Source of the DNA: Streptomyces xanthochromogenes | GTDB taxonomy: Bacteria; Actinomycetota; Actinomycetes; Streptomycetales; Streptomycetaceae | Direction: 5' to 3' | NCBI RefSeq assembly: GCF_014650455.1 | Contig: NZ_BMUZ01000020.1 | Span: 24,138-88,137, forward strand | DNA length: 64,000 nt | Shown: piece by piece, positions 60,709 to 64,000 of the stretch | Layout: every line of letters begins with the position of its first letter | Position numbering within the stretch: the stretch's first letter is position 1 | Program-made: the position numbers and the translations under genes | The notes under the pieces: model-generated | What the model was told of the DNA's origin: nothing | Seen by the model: only the letters and a program-made list of their open reading frames with translations | Databases searched by the model: none

Positions 60709-62207
60709 CGGACACCACGACCGAGACCATCGCCGCGGCGATCCCGCAGCAGGAGCCGTACGTCCCCGAAGCCCTGGGGGCGACCCGGATCGCGCTGCTG
60801 CTTGCCGAGCACACAGGCGAGCCGGTCACCCCCGACGACGTCGCCGAACTCGTCGCCCAGGAGCACCTGAAGGTCGTCGACCACTACAAGGGCTGGCCGA
60901 TGTACTCCACGGCGGCCGCGCGCGAACTCGACACCGACCTGGTGCGCTCCGTCGTCGGCGAGCGGGTGGCGTGGGAGGCGGCGAGCCTGCCCCGGGACGC
61001 GGCGGCCTCCCGGATCGGCTGGCACTGGAGCGACCTGGTGCGCATGGGCGAGGAGGGCCGCATCACGACCGGCCGGGGAGGCCGGTACCTGATCACCGAC
61101 CTGGACACGATGGCCGCCGAGGCCGACGGCGAGCAGTACGTCACCGCGCAGGCCGCCGCCACGGACGTGCTGGAGATCCGGGCGAGCGACTGGAAGTACG
61201 TCGAGGCCGCCGGGTGGGTTCGCCCGGCACACGTCTACGAGAAGGAAGTCGGCCGCCACCGTACGGTCACCGTCTCGCTCTACCGGCTCGGGGACGTCCG
61301 CGCGCTGTTGGAGCTGCCCGGCGTCGATTGGGAGGCGGTCCGCGGACTACCGAAGGGGAAGCCGTCCCCGCTGCGTGAGTACGCCCGGCTCGCCCCGACC
61401 CGGGGCGCCGCCGTACGCGGCTTCGCGCAGGGCCTCGCTGACCGGCACGGCGTGACCGTCTGGGCCTGGCACTCGCCGTACACCGACCGCTGGGAGCTGG
61501 ACTGGGAGCGGATCGAGGACCTGCCCACCGAGGCCACGGTGCGGCGGGAGCTGGCCGACGACCCCGAGGCGGGCCCGTACGCGGGCGAGATCGAGCTGTG
61601 CCCGGCGTGGGGCGAGATCACCCGGGAGGCGCGGGACCTGCTGGAGCCGGGCCGCGCGGTCGTGCTCGACACCGAGACCACCGACCTGTCCGGCTACACC
61701 GTCGAGATCGCCGTGATCGACGCGGCCACCGGCAAGAAGCTGATGGACACCCTGGTCAACCCCGGCGACGCCGAGATCAGCGACGGCGCCCGCTGGGTGC
61801 ACGGCATCACAGACGAGATGGTCGCCGACAAGCGGCCGTTCGAGAAGGTGCTCCCCCGGCTCCGCAAGGTCACCAAGGGGCGCGTCGTTCTCGCGTACAA
61901 CGCCGAGTTCGACAGGTCTGCCGTGCTCCGCGACGTCGCGCGGGCCGGGAAGAAGCCGATGCACCTGGAACCCTGGGACAGCTGGTACTGCCTGATGAAC
62001 GCGTACGCCGACTGGCTCGGCTCCCGCCGGTGGCTCCGGCTCGGCGGCGGCCACCGTGCCGCCGGCGACTGCGAAGCTGCCCGGCAAGTACTTGTCGAGA
62101 TGTCCAAGGGGAGAGGCGCCGTCTTCGCGCCGCTCCCGGTGGCGCCGGGTGCCAACGTGCCTGGCCCGCCCGCCGGTTCTGCACTCGCGACTGTCCCGGA
62201 CGCCTGA
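60705..62207 (+). CDS. DnaQ-type 3'-5' exonuclease with N-terminal helix-turn-helix regions
   Basis: A 500-aa protein from GTG 60705. The C-terminal half is a DEDDh exonuclease: VLDTETTDL (Asp322, Glu324), NAEFD (399-403) and HRAAGD (His450, Asp455). The first 300 residues hold repeated HTH-like segments (DAAASRIGWHWSDLVRMGEEG) instead of polymerase or ligase domains. DnaQ-type enzymes proofread or trim 3' ends. Coupling to an HTH protein and closeness to parAB suggest a role in replication or end processing of the element. Confidence 0.85.
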   Translation: MTDTTTETIAAAIPQQEPYVPEALGATRIALLLAEHTGEPVTPDDVAELVAQEHLKVVDHYKGWPMYSTAAARELDTDLVRSVVGERVAWEAASLPRDAAASRIGWHWSDLVRMGEEGRITTGRGGRYLITDLDTMAAEADGEQYVTAQAAATDVLEIRASDWKYVEAAGWVRPAHVYEKEVGRHRTVTVSLYRLGDVRALLELPGVDWEAVRGLPKGKPSPLREYARLAPTRGAAVRGFAQGLADRHGVTVWAWHSPYTDRWELDWERIEDLPTEATVRRELADDPEAGPYAGEIELCPAWGEITREARDLLEPGRAVVLDTETTDLSGYTVEIAVIDAATGKKLMDTLVNPGDAEISDGARWVHGITDEMVADKRPFEKVLPRLRKVTKGRVVLAYNAEFDRSAVLRDVARAGKKPMHLEPWDSWYCLMNAYADWLGSRRWLRLGGGHRAAGDCEAARQVLVEMSKGRGAVFAPLPVAPGANVPGPPAGSALATVPDA

Positions 62208-62234
62208 ACCGGTCCTCCCTCTCCGATCAGAGCG

Positions 62235-62300
62235 CGACCCCTCATCCAGCCAGATGTGGGGTCGTCTTCGTTTCTCCGGGCTGTGTCGTGCATGGGGTCG
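62235..62300 (+). other. GGGGTCG repeats before parA, candidate partition site
   Basis: CGACCCC (62235-62241) and GGGGTCG (62258-62264) form an inverted repeat, and a further GGGGTCG lies at 62294-62300. Short repeats directly upstream of parAB are typical of parS/operator sites. The first pair could also be the terminator of the exonuclease gene. Confidence 0.4.
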
Positions 62301-62374
62301 ACGCCTGCACCGTCGGGCGCCGTGGCAGCATCATGGCCGTTACTACATTGCCGCTGCACGAGGAGAACCACGCC

Positions 62375-63016
62375 GTGCTCATCGCCAACCTCAGTCCCCG
62401 CAGCATGGGCAAAACCACGGACACCGGAATGATGGGCCACGCATTCCACGAAGCCGGGTACCCCGTGCAGCTCTGGGACGCCGATGAATCCGAACACCTC
62501 TCCCAGTGGCACGAGATCGCGGGCTTCCCCTTCGAAGTCAAGAAGAACGCAACCGCCCGGTTCGCGGAGGAGTACACCCCGCTCGGTGAGCGTGGCATCG
62601 ACATCGTTGACGTAGGCCACACCGAGAACCACCCGCACATTGCGGACTCGGTGCTCAAAGTCGCCGACCTCGCGATCATCCACATGGAGGCATCCATGGC
62701 GGACTATCAGCGTATGCACCAGCCCCGCACCTCCACCAAGGTCGAAACGATGGTGAGGCGTTCAGCGCTTGACCGGCCCTCTCGTCAGGCACCCCCACTG
62801 TGGGTCCTCCTCAACCGGGTGCGTTCCAACGTGCGCTCCGAGCGCGAAATCCGTGACCTGCTCACCGAGGCCCAGTACAACGTCTTCACCGTCAAGATCC
62901 CGATGCTGGACGAGATCAAGCAGGCCACCGGCTTCCCCGTCGAGAAGGCCGCGCGCGGTCCCTTCGGTGAGCTGGTCACCGAGATGCAGAACCTGGGGCT
63001 GGTCAAGAATGCCTAG
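62375..63016 (+). CDS. parA: ParA-like partition ATPase with altered Walker A
   Basis: A 213-aa protein. GTG 62375 is chosen because GAGGAG lies at 62360-62365 and ParA proteins start right at the first strand; ATG 62333 would add 14 residues. The nucleotide site reads ANLSPRSMGKTTDT, keeping GKTT but lacking the usual KGG and its signature lysine. WDADESEHLSQW and IDIVDVGHTEN match the ParA/MinD fold. It would segregate the element with the adjacent ParB-like protein. Confidence 0.85.
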   Translation: MLIANLSPRSMGKTTDTGMMGHAFHEAGYPVQLWDADESEHLSQWHEIAGFPFEVKKNATARFAEEYTPLGERGIDIVDVGHTENHPHIADSVLKVADLAIIHMEASMADYQRMHQPRTSTKVETMVRRSALDRPSRQAPPLWVLLNRVRSNVRSEREIRDLLTEAQYNVFTVKIPMLDEIKQATGFPVEKAARGPFGELVTEMQNLGLVKNA

Positions 63017-63974
63017 GCGCGATTTCAAGAGAGCCTCCGCCAAGGGCTCCAACCTCAAACCGGAGTCAACTGCCTCCACTGCGGCCGGCGTCAAGAAGGG
63101 GGCTGCCGGAACCGTCGTCGTACGACCCGAGCAGACTGAGGAAGTGCCTCAGCTCCGCGCGCAGCCGTTCACCATGGAGCACTGGGCGCTCACCCTCCCC
63201 GACGTCGACTCCACCGCCAACGGGCCCCTTGACGCCGACGAACAACGCCAGCTCGACGAAGCGCACCGCGCGATCGACAACCTCAACTCGGCACGATGGA
63301 TGCTCGGCTACTCCCTGGAGGCGGTACGGCGGCGGCGCCTGTACCGGGGAGACGGCACCCGTACCTGGGAGCAGTACCTAGACCAGGAACACGACGGCAT
63401 GTCGACGTCCGGCGCCGACCGCTTGCAGAAGACGTGGCGCCTGGCCCGCGCGGTGCAGAAGGAGCTCGGCCGCCCCCTGCCCGACAGTCACCTGGACAAG
63501 CTGCGATCGCACGCCGAGGCCACCAGCGACGAGGAAGCCGCCCGCGCGTACGCAGCCCTGTACCGGGCGCACCAGGACCAATCGCTCCGGCTCACCGCCG
63601 GACAGGTCTCCGACCGGGTGAAGACAGCAGCCAAGGCGGCCAGGGGCATCAAAGACCCGGTCGCCCGCACGCAGGCCTTCAGCGCCGCCTGGCAGGCCGA
63701 GTTGGTGATGCCCGCACCTCGCACGGAGGAGCCGGACGCGGCCGCACCGGACAAACAGTCCGGCCCTGGAGATCCGGTGGACGCGGCCCTCCTCCTCCTG
63801 GAACGCGCACACCGCGCCATCGAGGACGCAGCCGAGGACCGGAACGCCACGGCTCAACGCGCCGCCGAGGCCGCCGACCGCCAGCAGAAGGCCATCCGCA
63901 AAATCGGCCGTATCCTCGCCAAGGTCACCGTCGACGCCGACGACATCGTCGACGCGGAGATCGTCGAGGACTAA
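63009..63974 (+). CDS. ParB-like partner protein
   Basis: A 321-aa protein from ATG 63009, overlapping the parA stop by eight bases. A basic N-terminus (PRRDFKRASAKGSNLKP) is typical of ParA-stimulating tails. The central helical region (WEQYLDQEHDGMSTSGADRLQKTWRLARAV) may bind DNA, and the C-terminal coiled coil (AAEAADRQQKAIRKIGRIL) fits dimerisation. No clear ParB CTPase motif is visible. Assigned mainly by operon position. Confidence 0.7.
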   Translation: MPRRDFKRASAKGSNLKPESTASTAAGVKKGAAGTVVVRPEQTEEVPQLRAQPFTMEHWALTLPDVDSTANGPLDADEQRQLDEAHRAIDNLNSARWMLGYSLEAVRRRRLYRGDGTRTWEQYLDQEHDGMSTSGADRLQKTWRLARAVQKELGRPLPDSHLDKLRSHAEATSDEEAARAYAALYRAHQDQSLRLTAGQVSDRVKTAAKAARGIKDPVARTQAFSAAWQAELVMPAPRTEEPDAAAPDKQSGPGDPVDAALLLLERAHRAIEDAAEDRNATAQRAAEAADRQQKAIRKIGRILAKVTVDADDIVDAEIVED

Positions 63975-64000
63975 CCGGCCCCGAGAAGTGGGGGGGGGTG

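Noticed and set aside
63975..64000. Run of G at the right edge as a possible telomere or plasmid end
   Set aside because: Only 26 bases are visible with no inverted repeats; a linear-plasmid telomere would show several palindromes.

Overview
The window is high-GC actinobacterial DNA with near-saturated G/C at third codon positions, GTG starts, GTGA/ATGA gene overlaps and several families typical of Streptomyces mobile DNA (WhiB-like, DUF2637/SpdB-like, DUF4913, DUF6233-like, SCO6880-like). It reads as part of a large conjugative plasmid, or an integrative element, of a Streptomyces-like host. There are no rRNA or tRNA genes, no housekeeping genes and no recognisable replication initiator, so the origin probably lies outside the window.

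Layout. (1) 1-7124: a co-oriented accessory block of small unknown genes with a WhiB-like regulator, a GGDEF protein ending in an Lsr2-like DNA-binding tail, a P-loop kinase-like protein, a possible toxin-antitoxin pair, and a DUF2637 membrane protein whose gene holds 15 GCGAAC repeats. (2) 7125-15632: a row of mostly unknown genes, many preceded by the same leader (a hairpin with a GGGAATCCC apex, then CACCGA...CTCAACGA, then AAGG and the start). Two members carry an extra structured element of about 330 bp. The row ends with a 795-aa unknown protein and a C5-cytosine methyltransferase. (3) 16093-29808: transfer region, with a candidate oriT, MobC-like protein, HUH relaxase, accessory protein, lytic transglycosylase/NlpC peptidase with its XRE regulator, then a T4SS operon (pilin-like, VirB8-like, VirB6-like, PrgI/SCO6880-like, VirB4, VirD4) and DUF4913. 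(4) 29912-32975: a CRISPR locus with 29-bp type I-E-like repeats and no cas genes, broken up by a decayed IS end and flanked by an IS200/IS605-type element with an intact TnpB. (5) 32982-42589: a small DNA ligase, a lipoprotein, a zeta-toxin pair, small membrane proteins, a sigma factor, a serine recombinase, an HTH protein, a pseudogene and a secreted fragment. (6) 42699-58289: one 5,196-codon minus-strand frame, a polyvalent protein with an adenine-methyltransferase-like domain and an SF2 helicase (DarB-like organisation), with a separate 98-codon gene nested in another frame. (7) 58712-63974: an unknown protein, a coiled-coil HTH protein coupled to a DnaQ-type exonuclease, and a ParA/ParB-like partition pair.

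How it fits together: relaxase, MobC and VirD4 would process and deliver a DNA strand through the VirB4/VirB6/VirB8-like channel, and the transglycosylase would open the wall. The C5 methyltransferase and the giant methyltransferase-helicase are candidates for protecting incoming DNA from host restriction. The ParAB-like pair, serine recombinase and toxin modules would keep the element in the population. The most unusual features are the reiterated hairpin/start-associated leader family, the gene nested in the linker of the giant reading frame, the GGDEF-Lsr2 fusion, the frame-independent GCGAAC repeats and the TnpB element beside the CRISPR arrays.
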